Assembly: GCA_021292165.1 (NCBI GenBank)
Contig: CM037876.1
Coordinates: 111,047,379 to 111,111,378, forward strand
DNA: 64,000 nt
Direction: 5' to 3'
Origin: Shinisaurus crocodilurus
Taxonomy: Eukaryota; Chordata; Lepidosauria; Squamata; Shinisauridae
The notes under the pieces were generated by a model that did no database searches, was not told the DNA's origin, and was given only the letters and a program-made list of their open reading frames with translations. The position numbers and the translations under genes were made by a program. Position 1 is the first letter of the stretch, and every line of letters starts with the position of its first letter. Shown here piece after piece: positions 44,690 through 56,230 of the stretch.

Positions 44690-46104
44690 ATGGGGAGAGC
44701 AGGGATGGGGCCCATAAAGAGATTGTGTGAAGAGAACTCCTGAAGAGGTTTTTTGTTGGCTCTGGAAATAGGGATCTTGGAAGAGAACTACCTGGATCCA
44801 AAAGAACAAGTTTTACACTTCTAAGGGAGGTTTGGATTGGATTTCTCTAACAATAGCCCCCAGGCCGCATGGCAAACCTCACTGAAACTCCCCTCAGGAG
44901 TTTCCAAGCAGTTGCCATCTGGAATGGGGTTTGCCATACAAAGGGAAAAAGTCAGAATTCTACTATGCATGCCTAAAACCTTGGCTGTGCTTAAAGCAGC
45001 TCCTTGAATCCTGTCCACATTTGGAAATATGTAATACATGTGGGTATGTAAATCTCCGATATGTAAATCTTACTGAGAAATACTTTATGTCAGAACAATC
45101 TCATATTCATGATGGAGTTCTTCAGGACAGTATAGACTTAAGCTAATTATTCAACTTGGCATGAACTCAACTGAAATAGGTCTAAGTGGAAAATACAGTA
45201 TTAATTCCAAACCATTTTTCATTCTGCTAAGGACCCATCAAACAGAAGAAATTGTTCCACCTGATAGGAATTCAGGATTCAATGGCTTATTTCACATTTA
45301 ATAGCTAACCAATTGTATTCTACAATATTTAATACTTTAAGGTAGCAAAGTCCTGGGGTGAAATGAAATGGCTGAGGTGCCACCTGCTACCGTAATTACA
45401 TAGAAAACCAGGCCTGCGAATAACAGGGAAATTATTCTAAAGTAATCTGGGTTGGGTTAACACCTTAGCTCCCTTCATACGTTGATCACTACTGGATTGC
45501 TCCTAGGCCTGCTTCCCGCCAGGCTCCAGGTCAGCACCTGGCAACCTAGGGCAGCTGCAGAGGCCCAGTGCTCTAGCAGGGGCTACCAGCTCTAACACCT
45601 GCCCCAGCCCTCCACATCAGGTGGCTGGTTCTGCAAGCCTCCATTTTAATTTCCACAATGCCCTGGAATGACACTCCATTAGGTGCTCTGAGGCATTGTG
45701 GGAAATATACCAACTTGATTACTAGATTAATTGGGGGGAGGGGCTTCCAGCAAAACTCTTATGGCACCATCACCCAGCCTCCTTCACTGAGTTTTACAGG
45801 GGGTCCAGACGACATAGTCTTCTACTCATAGCCCTCCCATGTTTTCCCACCGCTTCTTCTATCTCTTTCCTTACTGTGGAAAATCCAAAAAGGAAAAAAA
45901 GATGGAATTGCTGCACAATGTCTTCTTGATTGTTAGTGCTAGGGGCCCTCCATCTGGAAGCAGCCTGGATTACTAGAATAGTTTGAAAAGGGGACATCTG
46001 CACATTTCTCAGGGTCAAACCAGACTCTATGGTGGCGTGGCTCATGTGAGCAAATGTGGGTTGTGCTAATTTTCTTTATAGCAGAGAGAGGGGAGGAGGG
46101 GGCA
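44690..46104. other. Unassigned intergenic sequence
   Basis: No gene or named repeat. Confidence 0.4.
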
Positions 46105-46545
46105 AAACAGTGAAAGTACTGAAACAACTTTTTCGAAAGGGTAAATGACAAATTAAATGGTGGTCAATTAAGATAGGAAACAGAATTTGAAAGAATGATT
46201 GGGGATACACACAGCAAAGGAGATGATTCAATTGTATAGAATTATAAATAAGTTATACGTCCCTAGTTTCCTCCTCTAGTTTTCTGCATTGAGCAGGGGG
46301 TTGGACTCGATAGCCTTGTAGGCCCCTTCCAACTCTATGATCTATGAAAGTCCCAAATGTAACAGGCGTTGGCCCCCTTCAGGTTTCTCTGCATGTGATT
46401 GTAATCATATAGCGGAAGAGATCAGAGTGGGGCTTTGCCTGCAGGTCCCAAGCTCTTCCTTTATGTTCCCATCTACGCACCCATGAGCATTGGTGGGTGA
46501 GAGAGGGCGCTTACCCTTCCCCCAACTGCGCTTCCCCCTGAAAGT
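46105..46545 (+). repeat. Direct duplication, unit B (with CR1-tail SINE)
   Basis: Counterpart of unit A 2.4 kb upstream, in the same orientation. It lacks the MITE but contains the 86-bp insertion at 46264-46349. Confidence 0.92.
46264..46349 (+). mobile_element. 5'-truncated 5S/CR1 SINE (CR1 tail only), copy 4
   Basis: tagtttcctcctctagtttt, gcattgagcagggggttgga, then gccccttccaactctatgat match the tail of the minus-strand copies but here in plus orientation. The target word gtccc is on both sides (46259-46263, 46350-46354), and unit A shows the empty site. The 5S head is missing, so it could equally be a CR1 3' end. Confidence 0.85.
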
Positions 46546-47329
46546 GTTTCCCCCAAGCTGTTTTCTTTCCTCTCAGCAGAGCCTACTTCCGGTCTGTAAA
46601 TTACTTCCCATCTCCCTACATTATAAAAATCCAGTGTAATCCAATTTGACACCAGGGTCTGTCACTATCATATCTAGTGCCCCTTATTAAAAACAGGAAT
46701 GGTTAAGTTCATAGTACAATACTAGATGGGAATCTGAAATTTTGGTACACCTGTAGCCACACCCTCTGAAACACTGTACCAGTTGCTATTAGACAGGCCC
46801 CCACAGTTCTGACATTTACATGTCTCACCTCTTTACAGAGGCTTTCCATGAAGTGTGACCCAGCAGCTGTGGTTTGTAACACACAGTAGTGTGTGTGTGT
46901 GTAGTTTTATTGCCGATTAATTGTATCGTATTGTTTTTATTGTCATATTTATGGTTGTTTTTATGCCATTGTATTTTATGTTCACCTCTTCGTCACTTTT
47001 GTGGAAAGCGATATATAAATCTGAATAATAAATAAATAAATAAAATAAAGGCACATATAGCCGAATGTCCCACCATGTTTCAACATGGGGCATTTTTACC
47101 ACTAATGCTGAAAACTGTAGACATGATGTTTACCTTATCACAGGGACCAGCACTCTAGTACAATATGAGCAAAGCCACCTATTGGATGAATTGTTAAGCG
47201 GCAGTAGTTCCATTACACTTCTCATCCTCGAATTAGCTTTGAATTTGGGATAGGAGCATTTTCAGTAGCAGCCAGGACCACAGTCACTTCACATGGGTAT
47301 GCAACTTCCCACTTCACGCCCTTGTGACT
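46546..47329. other. Unassigned, with LINE-like tail at about 46985-47048
   Basis: gaaagcgatatataaatctg followed by (AATA)n is a LINE 3' end in sense orientation. A (GT)n patch lies at 46889-46902. Nothing else is recognised. Confidence 0.45.
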
Positions 47330-48212
47330 TGAACAGTCTCTGGATTCATGGAGAGGCCATTTCTGGAGCAGCCAGGTAAATATGAAAAGGATCTCAGGAT
47401 TGTAGTCAATTGCAAGCTGGACATGAGTCAGCAGTGTGAAGCAGCTGCAAAAAACGGCAAATGCAATTTTAGTCTGCATTAATAGAGGCATAGTTTACTT
47501 GTCACACAAGAAATAATAACTAGCCACTTAATTTTGCACTACTCAGCCTTCATCTGGAGTACTCTGTCCAGTTCTGGGTGCCTTACTATAAAAACATATA
47601 CAGTAATGCCTTGGATTGCAAGTAACTTGGTTTAAGAGCGTTTTGCAAGACAAGCAAATTTTTAAATATTTACTTAATTTTTTTTTACTTGATATACAAG
47701 CGACGTCTTGCAATACAAGTACTGTAGTAATCTCTGTACAATTTTTTTGGGGGGGACTTCATTTTGATATAAGAGTGTTTTGGATTACAAGCATGTTTCC
47801 GGAACAAATTATGCTCTCAATCCAAGGCATGACTGTAGACAAATTGGATCTGGTTCAGAAGAGGACAACAAACTTGATCAGTGGTATGGAAAACAAGTCC
47901 TGTGAAGAAAGCTTGGAGGAACTGGGTATGTTTAATCTGGAGAAGAGAAGACTGGGGGCGGGGGGACACACATGATGAAAGTACTCTTCAGACACCCAAA
48001 TGGCTGTCACACAGAAGAGGGTAAAGACTTGTTCTCTAATGTACCAAAGGGCAAGACACAGTCTAATAAGTTTAAATTACACGACACTAGATTTTTGGTT
48101 GAACATTAGGAGAAACATCTTGATGGTAAGAGTGTTAACAATGGAACCAATTACCTAGACAGATGGTGGGCTCTCCCACACTGGAGCTCTTCAAATACAA
48201 AGAGTCTGGTAG
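47330..48212 (+). mobile_element. CR1 LINE fragment, split by a Tigger-like MITE
   Basis: tgaaaaggatctcaggattg, ggagtactctgtccagttct, gaagaggacaacaaacttga, ggagaagagaagactggggg and aatggaaccaattacctaga follow the CR1 C-terminal and 3' order. Reading frames are broken throughout. The MITE at 47601-47835 sits between tgggtgccttactataaaaa and gacaaattggatctggttca. Confidence 0.85.
47601..47835 (+). mobile_element. Tigger-like (Tc1/mariner) MITE
   Basis: cagtaatgccttggattgca is inverted at the right (caatccaaggcatgactg). TA is on both sides (47599-47600, 47836-47837). Internal phrases agagcgttttgcaagacaag and cgtcttgcaatacaag match the copy at 6699-6949 in inverse orientation. Confidence 0.92.
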
Positions 48213-48352
48213 GTTTCATAGATCATAGAGTTGGAAGGAGCCTACAAGGCTATCGAGTCCAACCCCCTGCTCAATGCAGGAAACTAGAGGAGGGGTCTCC
48301 CATCCAAGTAATAACCAGGCTTGACCCTGCTTAGCTTTCACGCTCAGACAAG
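48213..48352 (-). mobile_element. 5S rRNA-headed SINE with CR1 3' tail, copy 3
   Basis: Minus strand: 48352-48294 is the 5S-like part (cttgtctgagcgtgaaagct, aagcagggtcaagcctgg, ggatgggagacc) and 48293-48213 is the CR1 tail. The 5S segment starts at nearly the same 5S position as copy 1, so both derive from one master, not separate fusions. Confidence 0.9.
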
Positions 48353-49819
48353 CTGAGCCAGCGTAAGCCACAGTGAGGGATAGAGCCAGGAGAAATATGG
48401 TGGGTTAAGGGTGGAGCTATTGTGGATTGAGATGGAGCCAGGGCATGAAGTCTGGCTGGTTTGGGCAAAAGCAGGGCAGAACCTATCCCATTTGCTTGGC
48501 TGATATTCCAATTGGCTTGGGGCAGATTTCTTATGGAGGGGGTTCCAGGAGGGTTTTGTATTTCTTCCTGGGGTCCTTGGTTGCATTCCTGTTCCAGCTG
48601 TCGACAATCCTTGTGGGGCTTGCAGCACATTGTGTTACAGAAAATTCAGAAGGGAATTGACCTTGGTCAGGTGGTGGCCCTTCCCTTAAACTCCTTTCAC
48701 CCATCATGAGACTTTCTCCCCTTGTCATTGTATCCAAGAATGCCCCAGGTGAGTTCAGGCTGATTCACAACCTGCCTTTCTCAAAGGGTTCTTTTAGTTA
48801 ATGATGGGATACCATCAGAATTGGCTTCTGTCAAATGCACCTCTTTGATGAGGTGGCATGGTGAAGTTTCGTGGCAAAGTGGCACTTCTAGGCAAATGTG
48901 ACATCAAATCATTTCCCCCCCTTTTTTCTTGCTGTCTACCATACCATGCATTTGACCTCTTGGGTATTATGTTTCATAGTAAGTACTGTGTAGATAAGGC
49001 CTTGCCTATGGGTTGTTACATTTCATAAGGGAGCTCTGCCGACCTGCCCTGTTCCAGAAACAAGCATTTCTGTTCATTTTGGGGCTTGCCCACAGAAGCA
49101 CTAAATGTCCTTTGTGCAAGTGGTAGGGAATGAAATGAAATAAAAGCGGAATGAAAGAGGCGGAGGGCCCCATGCGTGGACAGGCAGCATTGGATACTGC
49201 CCAATGAGGTCTACAGTGAGTACAGTCGTGAAAATTCAAAGCGCTCCAATAAAAATTGCCAGGTGCAGCAAGTTAAAAGGTGCTGAAAATTGACACATTT
49301 GTCCTTTTTATTTGAACCAGCTGAGGACCTGACATGGTCTCAAGGGAGCACTTATTGCTTTACAAAGCAGATGCGCTCTATCCGTCTTTTCCCCAGTGAC
49401 TGGCCTGGCTGGCGTCGCGTCATGCACTGAAGCCAAAGCCCCTGGTGCTCCAGATCCCATCTCACAGAGTGGTCCAACGCAGCTCGCATATGGACGCTTT
49501 CATTGTAGCGCAGCCCAGCAGGCCCCACAAAGTTCACAAAGGCCCTGTGCTGTGAATAGTATCCAATCATATCCAGATATTTTACTGATGCTATACTACT
49601 ACTCTCATATAGACAGTGAAAGTGGAAAGCCCATTTGCCCAGTTCTTATCCATCTTCCTTTTCTTAAGCTGTTCTTGGTCTTTAGTCTCCTCCCTGGTTT
49701 TTGGCTTAACCTCAGGCTCCTGAAAAAGGAGTGTGAACACATCGGTGAATTCACCATTCCAGAATTTTTCCTTTGTTCAGGGAAGGAGGTGCTGACATGG
49801 CCCATGACTGGCACCCCTC
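48353..49819. other. Unassigned intergenic sequence
   Basis: Overlapping frames at 48.33-48.74 kb and the 216-codon frame 49396-50046 have no domain signature. The latter contains a hydrophobic LPFLKLFLVFSLLPGFWL run, but no exon-intron context supports a gene. Confidence 0.35.
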
Positions 49820-50290
49820 AGAAACTAAAGCCTCCTTCTGATGACTCTAGGGAGGCATCAGAACCAGTTCCTGGACCTTCTGAACTGGGGCCCACTGCTT
49901 CAGACCCTGTATCTTGTCCACACAACCCCCAGGAGGTGCCATTACCTTTGGACTCTGAGGAGTGGACTTCGGACTCCTCTACTGAAAAGGGAGAAGTCCC
50001 CAACTGGCTCCCCCTTCTCCAACCTTCATTCCCTAGGAGAATCTGACACCTACAGGGAAAGGCTTCTAGCCCTTTAACAGCCAGAGGCAACACCTGAAGG
50101 GGTGGGATTCTCAGAGAGACTCTCCTGGCCTGACCATCAAAGCCTGCCAGATGTTCTCACACTCTGCTGCAGTAACTTGTCAGTTCTCTGGCTTCAGGAT
50201 CACTGACCAAGGTCCTGAATATGTGAATACTGAGCCTCCTCACCTGAGCCATCACCCAGGAGAACTGATGTATTTCAGATGGATCCTGAC
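49820..50290 (+). other. Unclassified block with acidic, proline-rich frame
   Basis: Within the frame 49396-50046 the C-terminal part reads SDDSREASEPVPGPSELGPT and LDSEEWTSDSSTEKGEVPN. Such acidic Ser/Pro-rich ends occur in LTR-retroelement polyproteins, but I cannot show homology. Treat as unidentified. Confidence 0.25.
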
Positions 50291-50579
50291 AGGTGCCCCC
50301 CTAATAGTAAGGGGGTAATGGGCCAGGGCCACAGACGTGACTCCAAGCCCAGGCACCAAGAATGCTAGAATCATCTGCCATGGGGCCACCACCTGAGCAA
50401 GCCTGTGCTGAGCCTGGCCTGAGAAGAAGGAAGGGCATCTGCACCACTAGCTGGACTCTCTGAAAAGGTGCCAGGTAACCATAAGCCCAACATAATGTCC
50501 CAGAAGCAGAACCAGGACTGGCTGCATGCATAGCAGGCTGAAAACCCAGGAAAGAGGAAGGAGAACGACAAGGTCTCAA

Positions 50580-50955
50580 CTGTCACCACCAGCAGCCATT
50601 CCAGGAGGCCGTGCAGAGGGAGAAGAGCGGGAGCGCAGGGCCATTCCACCAGCCCTGCTGAAAGGCCTCCCTCATGACGGCTCCTCCCCCCTCAACTGCC
50701 GCCACCAGCAGCCATTCCAGCAGGCTGAGAGGAGGGAGATGAGAGGGAGCGCAGGGCCATTCCACCAGCCCTGCCAGGAGTATTAATAGATACTCCCCCT
50801 TCTTCCCGCCCCATTCCTTTTTCCTTGTGTGTCGTGTCTTTTTAAATTGTAAGCCTGCAGGCAGGGACTGTCTTGTTAATTGCTGTAAACCGCCCAGAGA
50901 GCTTCGGCTATTGGGCGGTATAAAAATGAAATAAATATATAAATAAATAAGTTGC
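50580..50955 (+). mobile_element. Interspersed repeat, gcagggccattccaccagc family, with internal tandem copy
   Basis: ccaccagcagccattccag ... gcagggccattccaccagc occurs twice in tandem (about 50584-50657 and 50700-50772). Next come ttgtgtgtcgtgtcttttta, attgtaagcctgcaggcagg, a LINE-like end (accgcccagagagcttcggc) and an (AATA)n tail. Same family as 34995-35226. Confidence 0.7.
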
Positions 50956-51130
50956 TTACCTGTAACTTTAGGAACACGCCACAGCTGGTGCCAACTGAAT
51001 GCCATGGGGAGGTGCCATGAAGGAGGGAGGGCCTCCTTCATGGCACCACCATGAAGGAGGACTACTTTCAGTCTGCCACAAGATGGCAGTCTGCAGGACA
51101 TGGTACAACTAGCAAGACCTCCTCAGATTA

Positions 51131-51361
51131 TCGTTATTTATTTATTTATTTATTTATTATATTTATGCCCCGCCTTTTTTCCTGCGAGGAACCCAAGGAA
51201 CCCAAGCTTACATAGTCCTCCTCCTCCTCTCCATTTTATCCTCACAACAACCCTGTGAGGTAGGTTAGGCTGAGAGTCAGTGACTGGCCCAAAGTCACCC
51301 AGGGAGCTTCATGGCTGAGCGGGGACTAGAACCTGGATCTTCCGAGTCCCAGTCCAACATA
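51131..51361 (-). mobile_element. tRNA-derived SINE (Sauria/Squam type)
   Basis: Tail-first (tttatttatttatttattta), with the inverse body and a 5' truncation: it stops at cttccgagtcccagtccaac, so the outer part of the tRNA-like head is lost. A small duplication (aacccaaggaacccaag) lies near the 3' end. Confidence 0.9.
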
Positions 51362-51977
51362 GTTAATAAATCATCTAATACTTAAACAGGTAGCCTACTT
51401 CAGTGACTTAATCAGCTGGCTAAGCCTTTTTTTTAGTATAGGCAGAAATCTGAAGGGGGATTGAGCCCTGCAGCCCCCCCCCCCACGTTTATGGCTATGT
51501 TGAGAGCCACAATAAGTGGCTCAGAAGTATCACAGTGCAGCCCTTCCTAGGCTGTACCTCTTCAGATGACAGTAGCATGCCAGAATGCTTCTGCCATTTC
51601 AAAAAATCTGCACATGAAAAGCTAGCCTGTAAGGTTGAAAGGGTTTAGCCTAGCATTTCCCTTGATATGCCAACTTTCTGTATACAGGAGCAGGGAGAAG
51701 TTAATATGCAAAAGCATTCAAGAAAGTGATCTTCCGCCCCATGCAGTCTGAAGTGATACAATCCAGGCAGGAGGCTTGCCTGCCATTGGCATTCTTCTGG
51801 TTGGAGGACCCCTAAGGAGCTTTCATGGAATATCGTTGGCTTGCTACCAAACACTGTTTGAAAACCGCAGCTTAGAGTAATGTTTTAGATTATGTGTTTA
51901 AATTTGTTCTTTTTACCCTCTGCCAATTAATATCCATGATTTTAAATGTATATACTCAAACATCTATTTTATCCCTC
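51362..51977. other. Unassigned
   Basis: Nothing recognised. Confidence 0.4.
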
Positions 51978-51980
51978 TAA

Positions 51981-52250
51981 GGGTGCAATCCTGTGGCCCA
52001 TAGACACGGTCTGAGGGGCCATAGGATACTGGAGATTTTCACCCCTGAGGCTGTAGACCACTGTTCTCCAACCTTGGGTCCCCAGATGTTTTTAGCCTAC
52101 AACTCCCAGCATGCCCCACCCAGCTATGCTGGCTGGGGCACGCTGGGAGTTGTAGGCCAAAAACATCTGGGGACCCAAGGTTGGAGAACACTCCTGTAGA
52201 CAGAGCTAGGACCTCGGAGGTGAAAATCCCTGCTCGGATCTTCAGATGTC
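51981..52250. mobile_element. PIF/Harbinger-like MITE fragment hosting a hAT MITE
   Basis: taagggtgcaatcctgtggc at the left matches the ends of the TAA-flanked MITEs. gagattttcacccctgagg is inverted after the nested MITE (cctcggaggtgaaaatccc). The right terminus was not found, so this is a partial or deleted copy. Confidence 0.5.
52059..52193. mobile_element. Palindromic hAT-type MITE
   Basis: cactgttctccaaccttggg is inverted as cccaaggttggagaacactc. The 8-bp flanks ctgtagac at 52051-52058 and 52194-52201 are identical. Both outermost bases differ slightly from the family (cac/ctc for cag/ctg). Confidence 0.95.
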
Positions 52251-52458
52251 TTAGTCCCACCTGTCTTCAACACTTTCATCAACACAGTAAGGAGTAGAGA
52301 GGCCCAGAGACTAAAAAATGTGAATGTGGGAGAAACTGAAACTGTCAGATTCATCCATCCAGGCACAGGGCTCTGGATACTTAGCTCTCAAAAATCTAGG
52401 TTTGAATCCCTAGCTATTCCATCAGGTTTGTGGTGCTGAGTTAGGGTTGCAGCTGCTA

Positions 52459-52800
52459 GGGATGATGTATGGATTTTGTTAAACCCATTCCATCTGTGTT
52501 TCATGGATTGTCAGGCATGCTTCATTCTGTCATCCATTCATTGATGGAACTGGAATTTTAAAAGGGATATACGAGAATTTCATTCCTGTTTGCAAATGCG
52601 CATTTGCGCTAATGCAGATTCACGCAAGTGTACATTTGGGCAAATCTCCCCCTCCCCAAGTTAAAAACCCCCCCAACAATCTGCAAGTCTGAGGAATCCG
52701 TGCAACTCAGAAAAAGCTGTGGAATCCACAGGTTGGATTCATTGTCCACTGTGGAATCCACAGGTTGGATTCATAGAAAACTTGAATCTCTTCTAGTACA
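52459..52800. mobile_element. Diverged agggatgatgtatgg-type element
   Basis: agggatgatgtatggatttt, gtttcatggattgtcaggca and gcaaatgcgcatttgcgcta match 38598-38890. A short tandem (atccacaggttggattcat, twice) ends the stretch. Confidence 0.55.
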
Positions 52801-53960
52801 CCTTGACTAATAGGATTGAAAATGTTTTTTATTGAACAAAGTTCACTCATCGTCATCGTTGTTGTTGTTGTTGTTGCTGTTATCATTATTATAAATAATA
52901 CAATAAATCATAAGATAAATAAATGAAAACTTTAACTAAGGATTATAATACTTAACAGCTTAGTCCAGCTTTTGGGAGCTCATACTCATAGGTCTTATTT
53001 ATATAATGGCTTGCTTCCACAGCTAGGCAATGTTTTCAATGTGTTGTTGTTTAGCTGAGGCTTTGGAGTGGGTAATAGTTGCTCCTGCCAACAGGAACAA
53101 GAAATCAGGCTGCCATATGAATATGATACATAGGTAGAGTGAATGCGCAGATGTGTTTGCAATTTGGGCTTAAGTAAGAGCACATTTTCGGAATGGTATT
53201 TGTATGTTCTTAATTTAAAAATAAAAAATAAGGTGCTGTCTATATTTGTGCCTGAACCATTCTTCGTGGCATATGAGGACACATCTTACAACAAACAATG
53301 TAAACATAATAAAATGACAAAACATAGAGTGGGATGCACAGCAAGCTTAGCATGAAATCAAGAGAGACCAAGGCGTGAGCATTTACGAAGCCGCCTTCTA
53401 CTGAGACACAGACCCCATACAAAGTTCACTGAGAGCAAAGAAAAACTTTAGAGAGCTAAAATATATTGCCAATTGGTTCTCCCAGCAGACACCACTGAGG
53501 ACCAACCTACACTTGCATTACTTGCATTTTTAAATAGCATGCTTATGACTGGCCTCTACCCTTCCCTTTTATTTCTAAACAAAAAACAGCTGGGGGGGGG
53601 CTGATCTTGGGTATGAGGGAGGGGGGTTTACCCTCCTTCCCTCCGCCCATGCCATCTTCTAGCCATTTGCAACAAGCAGCCCCTTCAAGGCAAATAAGGA
53701 ACTGCGGGGAGAGATTTCCCATTGGAAAATAGCACAGGGAAAGGATTAACCCCTCTCCTCCCACGCCACAGCCCTGTTCCAAATCGCCCCCCTCGCACCT
53801 GCTTTTTAATAAGCAAAAGATGTGGCCAATTCTAAGCATGCAGGAAGGCGGGCGGCAGAAGGAGATGCTTAGGCTGCCCTCAAGGCCCGGCTGCTTCCAC
53901 CAGCCTCGCTGCAGTAATCAAAATGTGTTTAATGAAATGAAATATTAATACAATATTAAT
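52801..53960. other. Unassigned, with (GTT)n at 52857-52878
   Basis: Only the GTT microsatellite and A-rich patches stand out. Confidence 0.45.
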
Positions 53961-53965
53961 ACAAT

Positions 53966-54092
53966 GCCTAACCTACCTCACAGGGTTGTTGTGAGGATAA
54001 AAATGGAGAGGAGGAGGAGGATTACGTAAGCCGCCTTGGGTTCCTTGCAGGAAAAAAGGCGGGGTATAAATATAATAAATAAATAAATAAAT
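53966..54092 (+). mobile_element. tRNA-derived SINE, 5'-truncated
   Basis: It starts at gcctaacctacctcacaggg and runs to the (AATA)n tail through gccgccttgggttccttgca. The tRNA head is missing. Confidence 0.9.
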
Positions 54093-54962
54093 GCATATCA
54101 ATTATTTTTCTGCATGGTCGTTATTGCTTGTTAATTTCACTTTAGTTAGTTTTCACTTTGAAGGTGAAAACTACTATGTCTGTTTCTTAACAATCAGAAT
54201 GTTGCATCATGTAAGAGCAAATTTGAGCAGCAGTTCGATCCCCCCACAACAGTGATGGCGAACCTTCTTGAGCCCGAGTGCCCAAACTACAACACAAAAC
54301 CAACTTATTTATTTCAAAGTGCCAACACTGCAATTAAACCTGAATACCGAGGTTTTGGTTTTAGAAAAACAACTCATACAGTTGTCCGAACTAATTAACA
54401 TCTTTTGTCTTAAAAGAAAAACACAATAACAGGGCTTTCAATGATACAAACAGTTTTTTGTTGAAAAAAACATCAACTCAATTTTTTTTAATAGTACTAC
54501 TACATTGTACACATAGCCTGAAGGTAATTTAGATAAACTTTTTAAATAATTAGGCGCATGTATTTTTGGATAAGGGATTCTCAACTTGTAATATGATTAT
54601 ATGCCAGACTGAAATTGTATGGGGCAAGCTTTACTCTGGGTCCTTTCCCTGCTTCTACAGGTGTTGGATTAGTAAAAGTAAAAGTCAACCTGTACTAGGA
54701 TGAGCAAGATAAACAAGAAAACTAAACGTGCTTAACACATTTTAAACAACCTTTATGTCTTGGACTGCAAACACTGCATTAGGTAAAAGTTTGCATTGGG
54801 CATGCTTTTGCACAATTAATGTGATTTTTTTGCTCTTGCATGCATGCTGATAATTTGTCAAACTTGCTGTACTCATGTTTTTGCTGTACTCATGGTTTTT
54901 TTTGTTCAAGTCTTGGAGTCTACAAAAACACAAAATGTATTTAAAAAAGACAGATGAAGCAC

Positions 54963-55035
54963 CTGCAAGGAACCCAAGCTTACATAATCCTCCTGCTGTC
55001 CATTTTATCCTCACAACAACCCTGTGAGGTAGATT
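54963..55035 (-). mobile_element. SINE fragment inside the 2.1-kb hAT element
   Basis: caaggaacccaagcttacat, attttatcctcacaacaacc and ctgtgaggtaga are the inverse of the SINE body. Tail and head are lost. Confidence 0.75.
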
Positions 55036-55277
55036 AGGGCAGTGAAAAAAAAGCAAGACTTTGTGTGGCAAGAGGGAGGGAAAAGGCAACTGAGGCGGTG
55101 CTGGCTAGGAGGGAACTAAGAGAACTTAGTTACAGAGAACTAAGGGTGGGGGGGGAAGGGAGGGAAGAGGAGGAAGCGCTATGGGGGGGAAGAAAATATT
55201 AGTAACATTGGCTGCAGGGGTTGGGCTGCCTTGAGAGGAAGAAGAAACGACTGGGGTGCGGAGAAAAGTGCGGAAGC

Positions 55278-55475
55278 AATATCGAGAAGGGGAGGCTGAT
55301 AGGAAGAAGGCAGTGGGGGGGGGGGAGAAGCGACTATTCAGGCAGGTAATTATTAAGACGATTCAAACGGGGAGAAAGGAGGGAGGAGGGGGAGGAACAC
55401 GAGAAGGGAAGGGAAGTAATATCGAGAAGGGGAGGCTGATAGGAAGAAGGCAGTGGGGAGGGGGAAGAAGCGACT
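55278..55475 (+). repeat. G-rich tandem duplication, about 57-bp unit
   Basis: aatatcgagaaggggaggct, gataggaagaaggcagtggg and agaagcgacta occur at about 55278-55335 and again at about 55419-55476, 141 bases apart. Confidence 0.9.
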
Positions 55476-55935
55476 ATGATGGTTCCCCCTGGGCTGTGGG
55501 ATAGACGGAAACCCAACAGGTGCAGCTGGAAGCAGCGGGCTGCCCTGCAGCCGCGTCTCCACTCACCGAGCCAGGTCTGGGAGCTTTAGCTTCGTGTGGC
55601 TGGCCGCCAGGCAGGGGAGCTTCGCAAGCTGCGCTGAGCACCAACGGCGAAGGCAGCGGCTCGAGGGCACGCGCGTCCGGGCGAGAGAGCGCCAGGGCCT
55701 CTCCCTCTGCCCGCTCCTTCTGGCACCGCTGGGCTGGCTTGGGCTGGTGGCAGGGGAGCGAGCCGCGCCGTGATGAAGCTGGGTTGGGGCGCGCCCTGGG
55801 CGGAGACCGCAGCAGGGAAGCGGTGGGCCTGTGGATCGGGCCCAGGCACCTGTCTCCCTCCCCACAGGGAAGTGGATCTGCGCCCAGGCTGCGGCTCTCC
55901 CAGGCTGCCAACCAACGCCCGGGCTGGGGCGGCGT

Positions 55936-56230
55936 GACTTCCTCGCCTGGGCTGGGGCCGGCGGTGGCATGTCCTGGCGCCTGAACGAGAGGGGCTGCAG
56001 AGGCCCCTCTTCTCTGCTGGCCGGGCACGGGAGTTGGCCCAGCCGGCGCTGCTTTTGGAGCCCTGGCCTGGGTGGGGCGGCGGGGCTTCCTCGTCTGGGC
56101 TGGGGCTGGCGGCGGCGCGTCCTGGCGCCTGAACGAGAGGCTGCAGAGGCCCCTCTTCTCTGCCAGCCGGGCACGGGAGTTGGCCCAGCCAGCGCTGCTT
56201 TTGGAGCCCCGGCCCTTCCCCGGCAGAGGA
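55936..56230 (+). repeat. 148-bp tandem repeat, two units, CpG-dense
   Basis: cttcctcg...ctggggc, gtcctggcgcctgaacgaga, ggcccctcttctctgc and gagttggcccagcc repeat with a period of 148 bases (55938 versus 56086). Part of a third unit may precede. The array lies in the GC-rich core of the hAT element. Confidence 0.92.

Noticed and set aside
49396..50046. 216-codon open frame as a gene
   Set aside because: No homology motif, no splice or promoter context; hydrophobic run and acidic end look unrelated. Kept only as an unclassified block.
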